NCBI RefSeq assembly: GCF_002309535.1
Contig: NZ_CP023275.1
Span: forward strand, 1,426,001 to 1,490,000
Direction: 5' to 3'
Length of the DNA stretch: 64,000 bases
Source of the DNA: Sulfurospirillum diekertiae
Lineage (GTDB): Bacteria > Campylobacterota > Campylobacteria > Campylobacterales > Sulfurospirillaceae
Shown piece by piece: positions 53,877 through 62,131 of this stretch (positions are counted from its first letter, which is position 1; each line of letters begins with the position of its first letter). The notes under the pieces were generated by a model. That model saw only the letters and a program-made list of their open reading frames with translations, made no database searches and was not told where the DNA came from. The translations under genes were made by a program, and so were the position numbers.

Positions 53877-54236
53877 ATGAGTTCATTTCAAATTGATTTT
53901 TTAGGTATGTCAATTATGAATAATACACCTGTTCACTTTTTTCTTTCAGGGATAATGATAGGTTTATTCGTTTGGGCAACATTTTTTGCAAATGAAGAGC
54001 AAAAAGTAAAAGCAGTAAAAATAATGAAAGTTTGGTTTGCTTTGGTCTTGTTATCTGGATGTTACGTGTGGACGCTTGTTCCTTTTAGCATTCCATTACT
54101 CATCAAAAGCGTTGGTGGAATATTCTTGTTTTGGTTTATGCTACAAATTGTTAAAGATCCAACAAGTAAACCATTTTGGGGTCTTGCTGTGCTTACAACA
54201 ATTGTCGGTCTAGGGTTAGCATTCACTGTTATTTAA
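53877..54236 (+). CDS. Small four-span membrane protein
   Basis: 119 residues from ATG 53877, preferred over ATG 53868 because AGAGG then lies 8-9 bases upstream. Hydrophobic segments at about 19-37, 52-70, 74-90 and 97-118. No family recognised. It closes the flavoprotein cluster, ahead of a strong terminator, and could anchor its soluble neighbours. Confidence 0.65.
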   Translation: MSSFQIDFLGMSIMNNTPVHFFLSGIMIGLFVWATFFANEEQKVKAVKIMKVWFALVLLSGCYVWTLVPFSIPLLIKSVGGIFLFWFMLQIVKDPTSKPFWGLAVLTTIVGLGLAFTVI

Positions 54237-54319
54237 AGCACAGAAAATTTATAATAAAAGAGTTTCCCTATAATTTTATATTGAAGCTATAAACCTTTCA
54301 TCTTTTCATAAACGAAGAG

Positions 54320-54352
54320 TGAGACTATCGATTTAAAATAGATAGTCTCTTT
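54320..54352 (+). terminator. Rho-independent terminator after the flavoprotein cluster
   Basis: GAGACTATC (54321-54329) pairs with GATAGTCTC (54341-54349), with TTT after it and A's before it, so it could work in both directions. Confidence 0.7.
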
Positions 54353-54451
54353 AAATAATCTTAAGGTATTGTCTTTTGTCATACGAATAGCAATATTAAA
54401 CGTATTATTAAAAACATATGCTTAATTTAGGATTTAGTGTAAATTTATCAT

Positions 54452-54634
54452 TTATAAAATTGAACTTCGTCTGCTATTTGGTTCTTTTTTTACGTGTTTG
54501 TCGTGAGTTTTAGCCCTTTTTTCATTTAAAATTTTCATCATTTCCTCATGAAAAATAAAGTGATCTTTGTTGGCTTTATTTTTGAGGCGCTCTTCAATCA
54601 AAGGGGGCAAGCTCTTTAGCCTCTTCTTTGTCAT
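54452..54634 (-). CDS. Small basic protein, last gene of the small-protein operon
   Basis: 60 residues from ATG 54634, overlapping the preceding gene by 41 bases. Highly charged (MTKKRLKSLPPLIEERLKNK...), no membrane segment, very basic tail. No family recognised. The long overlap with a Phd-antitoxin-like tail upstream suggests tight coupling. Confidence 0.45.
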   Translation of the reverse strand: MTKKRLKSLPPLIEERLKNKANKDHFIFHEEMMKILNEKRAKTHDKHVKKEPNSRRSSIL

Positions 54635-54938
54635 AACACTCTTGTAATATCTTATACTCCGCATAAGGCAGTAAAACACATTGAGGAATTTCTTTTTCAT
54701 CGGTGATAATCACACTTTGAATTTTATACGAAGCCACTTTGTCTAAGATTGTCCATAGATGTCGTTCAAACTTGACACGGGTGGTGGTGAGAAACATAAC
54801 ATAATCCAGTAATGCCTTTTCTTCCTGACGGCGTTGTGCACGCTGTTTGGATTCCTCTTTTTCAATCTTGTATAACCAGTAGGCTACAGCCATCATAAAT
54901 AGGCATATAATCGCTTTCCCTAGTGTTGTTTCACCCAT
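54594..54938 (-). CDS. Single-span protein with an antitoxin-like C-terminal segment
   Basis: 114 residues from ATG 54938 (GGAGAAGAAATA upstream). One membrane helix (AIICLFMMAVAYWLY), a charged coiled region, then SVIITDEKEIPQCVLLPYAEYKIL, which resembles the start of Phd/YefM antitoxins (VVIT..., AVLLS..EY). Whether this is real homology is uncertain. It follows the 27-residue gene with a TAATG joint. Confidence 0.5.
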   Translation of the reverse strand: MGETTLGKAIICLFMMAVAYWLYKIEKEESKQRAQRRQEEKALLDYVMFLTTTRVKFERHLWTILDKVASYKIQSVIITDEKEIPQCVLLPYAEYKILQECYDKEEAKELAPFD

Positions 54939-55021
54939 TATTTCTTCTCCTTTATTTGCCTTAAATAATAGACCCATAGAGCCAACGCGGTTACGAATAT
55001 CATTGTTGGTGTTATTTCCAT
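54938..55021 (-). CDS. 27-residue single-span membrane peptide
   Basis: ATG 55021 has AGGAGAAATATA upstream. The peptide is one hydrophobic helix with a charged end (MIFVTALALWVYYLRQIKEKK). Stop and next start share TAATG. Good ribosome binding site and coupling on both sides support it despite its size. Confidence 0.55.
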   Translation of the reverse strand: MEITPTMIFVTALALWVYYLRQIKEKK

Positions 55022-55031
55022 TATATTTCTC

Positions 55032-55400
55032 CTATTTTCTCCATGCCGAAAAAAGCCATCGAGTGCTTTTACGTATCGTTTGTATCAGCTGCATCTGTTG
55101 AAGGATGCGTTTTGCGGTGAAATAATCCCATAAGAGCCAAGCAAGTACCATGACCACCAAAGCAGCATAGATTGAAACAAAGCAGAGCATGTATAAGGCA
55201 ACTGCATAGATTCCTGCTACAAGAGTGGCAAAAGGGTATTTAAACACCTTCACATCCCAAATCCTAACAGCCCAATACCATCCTAACCAATAAGCAGGTA
55301 TCAGGATTATCATTACAAGTATGAGTCCTAGAATAAGTGCGATACCACCTCCTGCTTCTTCATTGTTAATACACCACTGTGGTCCATAATTATCGGACAT
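55032..55400 (-). CDS. Small three-span membrane protein
   Basis: 122 residues. Hydrophobic segments at about 18-42, 58-75 and 76-92, then a basic amphipathic tail. GAAGGAGAAA precedes the start. No family recognised. It is the largest product of a run of seven tightly spaced small genes. Confidence 0.6.
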   Translation of the reverse strand: MSDNYGPQWCINNEEAGGGIALILGLILVMIILIPAYWLGWYWAVRIWDVKVFKYPFATLVAGIYAVALYMLCFVSIYAALVVMVLAWLLWDYFTAKRILQQMQLIQTIRKSTRWLFSAWRK

Positions 55401-55415
55401 AGCTTTTTCTCCTTC

Positions 55416-55601
55416 TTAAAATAAACGATCCAGCCATTTCTTCACCCAAGGATGATGACCAAATAGCACAAGCCCTAAAGCAACTATGCCTAAGAACACA
55501 CAATAGAGTAAAAAGACAACCATCTCTGTTTTCATCCCTGGTTCATAGAGCACGTAAGAGCCCAAAAACAAGAACAGTGCTAGTGCACTGTTGTTAAACA
55601 T
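55416..55601 (-). CDS. 61-residue two-span membrane protein
   Basis: Two hydrophobic stretches (ALALFLFLGSYVLY and MVVFLLYCVFLGIVALGLVLF) and a short WVKKWLDRLF tail. Its start touches the stop of the preceding gene. Size and topology recall holins, but no homology is seen. Confidence 0.55.
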   Translation of the reverse strand: MFNNSALALFLFLGSYVLYEPGMKTEMVVFLLYCVFLGIVALGLVLFGHHPWVKKWLDRLF

Positions 55602-55798
55602 TAAGACTCCTCTTTTAGTGCTTGAATGGGATGGCTATCAGCAGCCACTAAACGCCTAAACTCTTTAAGCGCACTCTGTAGCATTAAGTCCTCTTTAGCT
55701 TCTCTTTGTTCATGATAGTTAGAGGAGATAAAAAGTATCCAGAAAATAAAGAGAGCTGGCCACACTAGCGCAAGGGTAGGGAAATCAAAGCAGCTCAT
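55601..55798 (-). CDS. 65-residue single-span membrane protein
   Basis: One membrane helix (LALVWPALFIFWILFI) followed by a charged, helical tail (HEQREAKEDLMLQSALKEFRRL). It overlaps the upstream gene by 4 bases, with AAAGAGG-like sequence ahead. No family recognised. Confidence 0.55.
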   Translation of the reverse strand: MSCFDFPTLALVWPALFIFWILFISSNYHEQREAKEDLMLQSALKEFRRLVAADSHPIQALKEES

Positions 55799-55992
55799 AT
55801 CTTTTTCTCCTCTTTAAGACTTTCATAAAGTTTTCGGGCTATGGTTTTAGCCAATAGAACATCTTCAATATGTGCTTGCCTTCTCTCTAAGCGGTGTAAT
55901 ATCCCGTATACAATAGCGCCAATACTGATTCCCACGATAATGGTGATTAGAAACGGTGTGTTAACACAGATGAGATGGTTTAAATCCATCAT
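55795..55992 (-). CDS. 65-residue single-span membrane protein, first of the operon
   Basis: AAAAAAGGAGAAAGC precedes ATG. One helix (FLITIIVGISIGAIVYGIL) then a charged tail (HRLERRQAHIEDVLLAKTIARKL). The same plan (helix, then charged coil with a conserved L-A/S-x-x-R/K-x-L-like end) recurs in the next gene, so both may descend from one another. Confidence 0.55.
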   Translation of the reverse strand: MMDLNHLICVNTPFLITIIVGISIGAIVYGILHRLERRQAHIEDVLLAKTIARKLYESLKEEKKI

Positions 55993-56126
55993 GCTTTCTC
56001 CTTTTTTTAGGCATAGTTTTATCCTTGTTTTTTTTCTAAAAACCTGTTTTTTTAGACAGAACTAGGGTAGGGTGGTTTTTACATAATGCTCAAATGGTTA
56101 GGAAATATTCCCTTAAAGAATAAGGG

Positions 56127-56225
56127 CTAAGAAGGCAGTGATCCACGAGGGAGATGCGAAAAGAAAAAAGCTTGGTATCTAAAAAGCACCATGGTTTTAC
56201 AAATGAACTTGATGGTTAAACACAT
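56127..56225 (-). CDS. Possible 32-residue peptide
   Basis: ATG 56225 has a very good AAAGGAGTAAAAGACC upstream and opens 32 codons rich in Phe and Leu. No homology. It lies in the otherwise empty stretch between the small-protein operon and the zinc-ribbon gene. The remainder of 56000-56409 holds no other gene I can support. Confidence 0.25.
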   Translation of the reverse strand: MCLTIKFICKTMVLFRYQAFFFSHLPRGSLPS

Positions 56226-56409
56226 GGTCTTTTACTCCTTTTTTCTTTTTTTACACATCATATTATAATCCTAAAATAATGCAAAGTCAAGCGGGTAAAT
56301 GCCGATAGAATAGGGCTTAGATGCATTGTTGAGCGCTTTGATTTTTGAATAATTTTAGCTATAATGGCGCACGCACGCACTCCTGCTAAGAGAAATTTAA
56401 GCTCTTTTT

Positions 56410-56709
56410 TCATTTTTTCAAAAGGGTATCATTTAAATTCTCTTGTTTTTTATCACCTAAATCGTAAGAGGGTGTTATAACACTATGATAAAGCCCATGG
56501 CTTTTTACCCAATCGTATAAACACTTTTCACAAATATCCATGTTGAGTCTACTTATATCTTCCAATAAGGCACCGTCATACCCAAAGGTATGCTCACTGT
56601 GTATCAACTCTTTATGCAAGCTATTACTTTCATAATGTTCACCACAGACATCACACCGTATTTGGTTTAAGACATCCACTTCTTGTAACTCTTTTTTAAA
56701 ATAATGCAT
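56410..56709 (-). CDS. Small zinc-ribbon-like protein
   Basis: 99 residues with two Cys pairs (RCDVCGEHY and DICEKCLYDW) that probably bind one zinc. AGAAGAGCTC precedes the start. It follows the 34-residue gene at 56722 and is divergent from the HTH gene at 56974. No defined family recognised. Confidence 0.6.
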   Translation of the reverse strand: MHYFKKELQEVDVLNQIRCDVCGEHYESNSLHKELIHSEHTFGYDGALLEDISRLNMDICEKCLYDWVKSHGLYHSVITPSYDLGDKKQENLNDTLLKK

Positions 56710-56721
56710 GAGCTCTTCTTG

Positions 56722-56826
56722 CTACAGAGCATGCACAAGATGCACAATAAACTCAACACTAATGACAAACAGTGCATAATGATGCTCTCTAGTAATCAGT
56801 TTTCGCTCGTTTATTTTTTGTTTCAT
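56722..56826 (-). CDS. 34-residue small protein upstream of the zinc-ribbon gene
   Basis: ATG 56826 has CAAGGAGAATACGAAC upstream. The product starts with a basic stretch (MKQKINERKLITRE) and ends in a hydrophobic one (ALFVISVEFIVHLVHAL). It ends 12 bases before the next gene, so the two look co-transcribed. Confidence 0.4.
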   Translation of the reverse strand: MKQKINERKLITREHHYALFVISVEFIVHLVHAL

Positions 56827-56973
56827 GTTCGTATTCTCCTTGTGTTTTAGTACAGTAATTATAAAATAAATTCGAAAAAAATACAAGAGCCTAAATATTT
56901 AAATAAATACAAAGAATAATTATAATATAATTATATAAGCATAAAAAGCACTAAAAGTCAAGCAAGGAAAACC

Positions 56974-57192
56974 ATGGAGCGAGAAAAACTCAATACACTT
57001 TTTAAACACGCAGGCCTCAGTAAAAAAGAGTTTGCTCAAAAGCTATCAATGAATTACCAAAGTGTTAACCAATGGGAATCTACCCAAAACGCTCCTTTAT
57101 GGGTATGGTCTTGGTTAGAGAACTATGCTAAAGCGAGAAAGTTTGATGAAATGATGGCATTAGGGAAAAGTATGGAGGAGGGTAAGCGATAG
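56974..57192 (+). CDS. XRE-type helix-turn-helix regulator
   Basis: 72 residues. GLSKKEFAQKLSMNYQSVNQWES is a clear Cro/CI-type helix-turn-helix. AGGAAAACC precedes the start. It is divergent from the small-protein genes on the minus strand, and the 147-base gap between is the likely operator region. It is probably the local repressor of this accessory block. Confidence 0.75.
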   Translation: MEREKLNTLFKHAGLSKKEFAQKLSMNYQSVNQWESTQNAPLWVWSWLENYAKARKFDEMMALGKSMEEGKR

Positions 57193-58087
57193 ATTTCTTT
57201 ATTGCTCGTCGTCTGTCAATAATACTATTAAAGCTTTTTATAGAACACAAAATCCCATATTAATGCAAAATGCTTTGATGCTTTAAAAGCTGAAGCGAAT
57301 AGTTATAAAGAATATTCATTTATAGTAAAAACATTATTGAAAAACAAAGAAATTCTATAACAAAACCTAGCAGTGAACGCATGGCGTCACTGAAGTAAAA
57401 CATTAAATGATAAAACTACTATCACATCATAAAAAATCATAACTCTCCTTATGTTGTATTAACTACACTCTGCGGTTGTAGTGACCGAAAACTCAGTTGA
57501 ATATAGTCTGCACTTTTATAGCATTGCATCGTGCTTGATAGAAGCTTTCTATCCCCTTTGAGAGCGAAGGTTGGCGCGTTATGTAACGTAATGTACATAA
57601 ATGATACGCGTGTAGGCTATGCGCGTAACACCTAATAGCTAATTTGTAGCTATATAACAAGAATAGTAAAATAATAAGATAGTGAAAGTATAGCATGTAA
57701 ATAAGTCTCTCTTTGCCTTTTTACCGTTTTGGTATAGAAATAAAAATGCGTTTATAAAGATAATAAATGCTTATTGGCGGGCTTTAAAACAAAAAAAATA
57801 CAATCACAATTTATAATTATTCAATACTAAAATTCAATTATTTTTTCAACGTTTTATATCGATTGAACATGCTATTACAAAAATATTATTAAATATATCA
57901 GTAAGAAGACTAAGTACTATATCTTAAAACAAACAATGCAAAAGTAAAATAAAAATTACAAAATTCAATTTGGAGTATTTTAAATTTGCAAGTAAAAAAA
58001 GTTTTTTGACTTTATAATAACTATCAATATGACATTGAGTATCTTAATAATACAATGTAAGTAAATATATTTATCAGGAATAGGTAC
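57193..58087. other. About 0.9 kb without a supported gene
   Basis: Stops are frequent in all frames. A hairpin (CAGTGA...CGC with GCG...TCACTG, about 57370-57391) and several G/C-containing partial repeats near 57570-57630 are visible. I see no gene, tRNA or repeat array. It may be decayed DNA from the lost restriction operon that follows. Confidence 0.5.
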
Positions 58088-58599
58088 AGTGAACTTTGTA
58101 CGAGTGCCGATGAACTTCAAGGCAGAATGGATGCAAGTGAGTATAAAAATTATATATTTACTTTACTATTTTAAAATATTCACAGATAAAAAAAGATGAT
58201 GCAAGCAGTTTAATAGAAGTGCCAGAAAGTGCAAGTTTTATGATATGGAAAAGCTTGTAGTTGACAAGATCAACAAAATCATCTCAGCTCTTGCAGAAGC
58301 AAATAACTTAAAATGTGTCATCGATAAAGCTGATTTTAATGACAAAACTAAGCTTGGCGATTGCAAGAACTCTATCAAAATATTTAACAATCTTGAGCTT
58401 GATGGCAACACCGCAGAAGGCAATGATATACTTGGTAATACGCTACTTTGCAACAGAATGTGGCAAAAGTAAAAGACAGTTTTATAGACCATCTGAAGTC
58501 TCCAATATTATATCGCAAATTATCGTCATAAAGAAAAATACCACTCAAAATCAAACGATTTATAAAACAAAACATGTGGAAGTGTGTCGCTCTTTTTAA
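58088..58599 (+). pseudogene. hsdM: Type I restriction-modification methylase (hsdM) remnant
   Basis: Pieces of an HsdM protein lie in order but with stops, frameshifts and deletions: CTSADELQGRMDASEYKNYIF (58097 on), SFYDMEKLVVDKINKIIS...KADFNDKTKLGD and NNLELDGNTAEGNDILG (to 58472), then YFATECGKSKRQFYRPSEVSNIIS in another frame. The SAM-binding and NPPF parts are gone. No hsdS or hsdR follows. A once complete type I system has been lost here. Confidence 0.75.
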
Positions 58600-58710
58600 A
58601 AGCCTTTTCTAATTCTTTTAAATTTAAGTTTATTTTAACATTCCTATGAGACATTGGTTAGTTCTTTTATCTAAAATACTATTGATAAAATTTATTTAAA
58701 GGAACTTACC

Positions 58711-59187
58711 ATGAAAAAGACGCTTAGTCTGCTTGTTAGTAGTGTTGCGCTATTGGCTGTAACAGGAGGTGCATTAAACGCATCTGAACAAATTGCAAAA
58801 TATGACAATTTAAATCATGTTGTCAACCCGGATGGCAAAAAGGCATATGTCTTAAACTATGTTGAAACAGCGGATGGAAAGCCTGATAAAAAACTAACAA
58901 TTAATATTCCAGAACTTCCCTACAAAGCCAGCTTCAATTTATGTCCAAATGTTGAAGAAGCAGATAAATGCAAAGGGTCTGTCTTTGTTAGAAAAAATGA
59001 CGCTGAATTTTTAGTAGACTACAATGTAGTATTTTTAGACAGCATGAAAGACAAAAAACCAGCTATAACACAAATTGAGAGTACAGAGGTCCCAATGGCT
59101 CTAAATGTCAAAAGCGATGAAGAGGAATTGTTTCTTTACCAAACATTGAGCGTTCACAACCGTTATTGGATGTTAAAAAACAAATAA
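58711..59187 (+). CDS. Exported protein of unknown function
   Basis: 158 residues with a signal peptide (MKKTLSLLVSSVALLAVTGGALNA). The mature part has two cysteines (NLCPNVEEADKCKGS) that could form a disulfide. AAAGGAAC precedes the start and a strong terminator follows, so it is a single-gene unit. No family recognised. Unlike its neighbours it looks intact. Confidence 0.7.
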   Translation: MKKTLSLLVSSVALLAVTGGALNASEQIAKYDNLNHVVNPDGKKAYVLNYVETADGKPDKKLTINIPELPYKASFNLCPNVEEADKCKGSVFVRKNDAEFLVDYNVVFLDSMKDKKPAITQIESTEVPMALNVKSDEEELFLYQTLSVHNRYWMLKNK

Positions 59188-59196
59188 AACCTTGTG

Positions 59197-59236
59197 AAGA
59201 AGTGGGTTTTAACAAGAAAGAGCCTGCTTCTTTTTA
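59197..59236 (+). terminator. Rho-independent terminator
   Basis: AAGAAGTGGGT (59197) pairs with GCCTGCTTCTT (59222-59232) with wobbles, then a T-run. Confidence 0.65.
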
Positions 59237-59432
59237 AAACATTGCTCTTACCTTTCTATTTTTCTATTTTAACATCGTTTTTAAGCCATAAAACTTAATC
59301 AAAAGTGCCGTCCCTCTTTTTGAAGACTTAATATATCAATACATTCAGATTATGATTGTGTACTTGAAGATGAAATACTCACGCTTGAGAGTTACAGATT
59401 TATTATGCGTTTAAACTTTAAAGCTTGAAATT

Positions 59433-59711
59433 TTGAATCAATGGATAAACAACTCATCAGAAACTATTTCATCATTAGCGGCAAAAGAGCGATTGATTAG
59501 CAAAAAGTGTATTAAAAAGAAAAAAATACTCTTAAATTTTGAGCTTGCAAAACAGCCTATTGAGTGTATAAAATATATCATCGTTCATGAGATGATTCAT
59601 CTACTTGAGCGATACCACAATGATAATTTTAAATCTTTGATGGATAAATATATGCCAAATTGGATTGAGAGAAAAAAACTCCTTGAATATTATCCTCTTT
59701 GTTGCTGTTGA
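59433..59711 (+). pseudogene. YgjP/DUF45-type metallopeptidase remnant
   Basis: The C-terminal part keeps IKYIIVHEMIHLLERYHNDNFKSLMDKYMPNW, with the zinc-binding HExxH and the second His. The N-terminal half is missing or scrambled; sequence from about 59340 in other frames looks related. Such genes often travel with type I restriction operons, which fits the hsdM remnant upstream. Confidence 0.6.
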
Positions 59712-59734
59712 TTGAAATAATTATACTGGAGTTT

Positions 59735-60766
59735 TTACCCTAAATAATGCTCTGAGATATTAGCTCTTTCATGTTTCATGGCCCAAGAAACCTCCTGAAG
59801 AGCTTGTACGTAAGAAAGCCCACCAATAACTTGAATTTTAAAAAATCGCTCTTGTGCGTAATTCCATCGTAATCCATGAGTCGCATCATATTTTTGCCCT
59901 GTCTGATTTGCTGCTTTTTTAAGAGCTAATCGATACTTATTTTTATTAATAATGAATTTTGAGTGTTGTATAAGATAAGCTTTTAGCTCTTGATAAGTTT
60001 CAACTTTAACCGATAAGTTCCCTGGCTTTCCTCCTTTCTCAACATCAAATATTCTTCCTTTTTGCATAGCCTCATATGTGTCGTATTCGTAGCCTTGCAG
60101 TTGAGGCACGCTAGAGTATGTATCATCTACTCTTGCATACTCAATAGTGTCACTTAGCGTATTATCTTTTAACTTATGCGTTTGCACTCTCATATATTCA
60201 TCAATACGTAAGACCCCTTCTAATCTAGCCCCTGATTCATATTGAATTTTTGCAGCAAGTTTGTACAAAGGATCTTCAATAGCATTAATAAGTGCTTTGG
60301 GGTTTTCATAAATGCGTGAAAAGTTAGGATCAGCACTGGTCTCTATCACGAGTTTGTGTTTTCTTGCATCATTAAGGATGGTTTGGCGAATGCTAAAATC
60401 GTATACATAGTGCGTATTCGTTGCATATCTTTGTTGTTCTTCAATAAATTTCTCATGAAGCATTGTTAATGCATGTTCAAGCTTACCAATTGCGCAACTA
60501 ATGGTTTCAAGATATTGTTCACTTACTCCTTGAAATACCTTTTTCATCATAAAGCCCATGATATACTCTGGGGTAAGCTTTTGAAGATCTTTAATGCCAT
60601 AGTTGTCTTTTACATAATTACCTAATTGATTCCATATCTCTCTATATGTTTGAATCGTCCTAGTATTGGCTAGCTCTCCAGTTTGTTTTTGAAGAGCCTT
60701 GGATAGTCCTGGATGAAAAATGACTTCTGAGAGTAGTCCTGTTTGGTATTCAATTTTACTTCTCAT
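59735..60766 (-). CDS. Tyrosine recombinase-like protein of an accessory element
   Basis: 343 residues. Candidate catalytic residues of a tyrosine recombinase appear in order: R in SGARLEGVLR, HGLRWNYAQERF, the H in WAMKHERANISEH, and the Y in EHYLG. The long insertion before the H-x-L-R box sets it apart from P4-type integrases. It is the last gene of a module alpA - unknown - unknown - recombinase with a 4-base overlap to the gene before it. Confidence 0.7.
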   Translation of the reverse strand: MRSKIEYQTGLLSEVIFHPGLSKALQKQTGELANTRTIQTYREIWNQLGNYVKDNYGIKDLQKLTPEYIMGFMMKKVFQGVSEQYLETISCAIGKLEHALTMLHEKFIEEQQRYATNTHYVYDFSIRQTILNDARKHKLVIETSADPNFSRIYENPKALINAIEDPLYKLAAKIQYESGARLEGVLRIDEYMRVQTHKLKDNTLSDTIEYARVDDTYSSVPQLQGYEYDTYEAMQKGRIFDVEKGGKPGNLSVKVETYQELKAYLIQHSKFIINKNKYRLALKKAANQTGQKYDATHGLRWNYAQERFFKIQVIGGLSYVQALQEVSWAMKHERANISEHYLG

Positions 60767-61299
60767 TCGTACACCTTAGGTGTTTTGAGTTTAAATGATT
60801 TTTCACTGTAAAAACATTCGACACTTTCATTGAGTGCTTCTTCAACGATTGTCCCACTATGTAAATAGTAATGCAATTGTCTTACCAAAATACGACATTC
60901 AACTTTACATAATGTTTCAGCTAAGATAAAATTCTTTGCTTTCCTATCAAACACTTCGATACAAATATTGGTTGGCTTTTTAGGGTGCAAATAGAGCTTG
61001 ATTCCATTCGCTCTTTCATAATTAAATATGGCATAGTTCTTTTGACTCATAAGCTGGGAATGGATAAATGCCAGTAGAATCTCTTGAAAATGAATAATGA
61101 AGATACGATTCACCAAAGGTGTTGTTCTCCAATAAAGTGTATCTATTTCGTAATAGGGATGACTTTTTTGTAACACATACCCACTCTCAATTTTTCCATT
61201 TTTCCCAGCACTGGTTGGGATAATCTTATTTTCTGGGATTTCTATTCTATCTGTAGCAAGATAAAACTCTTGAATCAATGGTATTACATGTAAACTCAT
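60763..61299 (-). CDS. Unknown protein of the recombinase module
   Basis: 178 residues, soluble, no family recognised. ATAAGGAGTTCGT precedes ATG 61299. It overlaps the recombinase by 4 bases, so it is probably needed with it. A TTACATGTAA palindrome lies at its start (coding SLHVIP). This is the only such site in the right-hand accessory region. Confidence 0.6.
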   Translation of the reverse strand: MSLHVIPLIQEFYLATDRIEIPENKIIPTSAGKNGKIESGYVLQKSHPYYEIDTLYWRTTPLVNRIFIIHFQEILLAFIHSQLMSQKNYAIFNYERANGIKLYLHPKKPTNICIEVFDRKAKNFILAETLCKVECRILVRQLHYYLHSGTIVEEALNESVECFYSEKSFKLKTPKVYE

Positions 61300-61371
61300 A
61301 CGAACTCCTTATATAGTTTTTTTGTAAAGATAAAACCCTATAGATACTATTCGTTTTAAAAAGCATAATTT

Positions 61372-61881
61372 TTAAAAATCACTCTTTACTTGCCTTACAG
61401 CATATTTAAGATCTTCAACTTTTTGTTTTATGTTGGGATAAAGTCTGGCTATAAGAGTATGATCTACTTTGAAAGAATGGTGTTTTGCTAAAAAGGCCTT
61501 TACTTTTGGAAAACTAAAATGTTCTTCTTTAACTAAGCGATAGACCAAAGGGGCATAGTGTCCTAATAGCTTAGACGACTTGGTAACCTTTTTCTTTTTG
61601 TGGGCTGCTAATGTCACTTTTATTTGCATGTTAAATTTCTCCTCTAGGGTAGTTAATTCCTTTGAATGCTTTTTTGCAGAACCAAGGTGTAAGGTATGGT
61701 AATGTGCTTCAAGGGAGAATAGAAGCGCACTATGTAAAAGATGAGAGCGATTTAGCTTAGAATCATTTCGTGATTTAAGAGCGTAGTAACGCTCTAAACT
61801 ATTTTCCAAAATTTCACATTGCGTTACATCTGGTATTTTTGAAAATTTCCGTAAAAGCTGCTCTTGGGTATATGTTTTCAA
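61372..61881 (-). CDS. Unknown helical protein of the recombinase module
   Basis: 169 residues, TTG start at 61881 six bases after the alpA-like stop. Basic and mostly helical, with a possible DNA-binding end (KAFLAKHHSFKVDHTLIARLYPNIKQ). No family recognised. The weak start signal leaves the N-terminus uncertain. Confidence 0.55.
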   Translation of the reverse strand: MKTYTQEQLLRKFSKIPDVTQCEILENSLERYYALKSRNDSKLNRSHLLHSALLFSLEAHYHTLHLGSAKKHSKELTTLEEKFNMQIKVTLAAHKKKKVTKSSKLLGHYAPLVYRLVKEEHFSFPKVKAFLAKHHSFKVDHTLIARLYPNIKQKVEDLKYAVRQVKSDF

Positions 61882-61887
61882 GAAATA

Positions 61888-62091
61888 TTATTTAGATTTA
61901 TTTTGTAGATTTATTTCATAAGCTATAGGATCTTTTAAATATTCCATTAATTCACTTTCCCTCCACCGTGGGCTCCTAGAGCCTAAATAGATGGGAGAAG
62001 GCGCTTTTTTTAATTTCATTAGATTGCGCCAGCTACCTTCTTTTTTATTAACTATTTGAAGTACATTTGCAAGACGATATAATTTATCCAT
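61888..62091 (-). CDS. AlpA-like HTH protein (excisionase/regulator)
   Basis: 67 residues. WRNLMKLKKAPSPIYLGSRSPRWRESELMEYL matches the AlpA/HTH_17 pattern (P-x-P-x-x-L-G-x-R-x-x-x-W-x-x-x-x-L). AGGAATAAAAA precedes the start. Such proteins act as excisionases or activate an integrase gene in P4-like elements. It heads the module that ends with the recombinase. Confidence 0.75.
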   Translation of the reverse strand: MDKLYRLANVLQIVNKKEGSWRNLMKLKKAPSPIYLGSRSPRWRESELMEYLKDPIAYEINLQNKSK

Positions 62092-62131
62092 TTTTTATTC
62101 CTAGTATGATATATTTTTTTACAAAATAAAT

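Larger units (their letters stand above)
3290..61294. repeat. Dispersed palindrome TTTACATGTAAA (16 sites in the window)
   Basis: The core TTACATGTAA occurs at 3291, 3319, 6344, 9103, 11451, 17430, 18410, 18704, 30215, 31312, 37727, 43882, 46914, 47366, 50147 and 61284. Eleven of these are the full 12-mer. By base composition far less than one site would be expected in 64 kb. Most lie inside genes, in different reading frames, often coding Leu-His-Val-Lys. One forms part of the pceB terminator. The 18.7-30.2 kb and 50.2-61.3 kb stretches have none. Function is unknown to me. Confidence 0.8.

Noticed and set aside
57370..57640. CRISPR-like or origin-like repeat array
   Set aside because: The repeated words near GCGCGTTA are few, short and unevenly spaced, with no spacer pattern.
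57493..57696. 67-codon minus-strand frame in the empty 57-58 kb stretch
   Set aside because: Low complexity at the start, no clear ribosome site, no family features; treated as chance.
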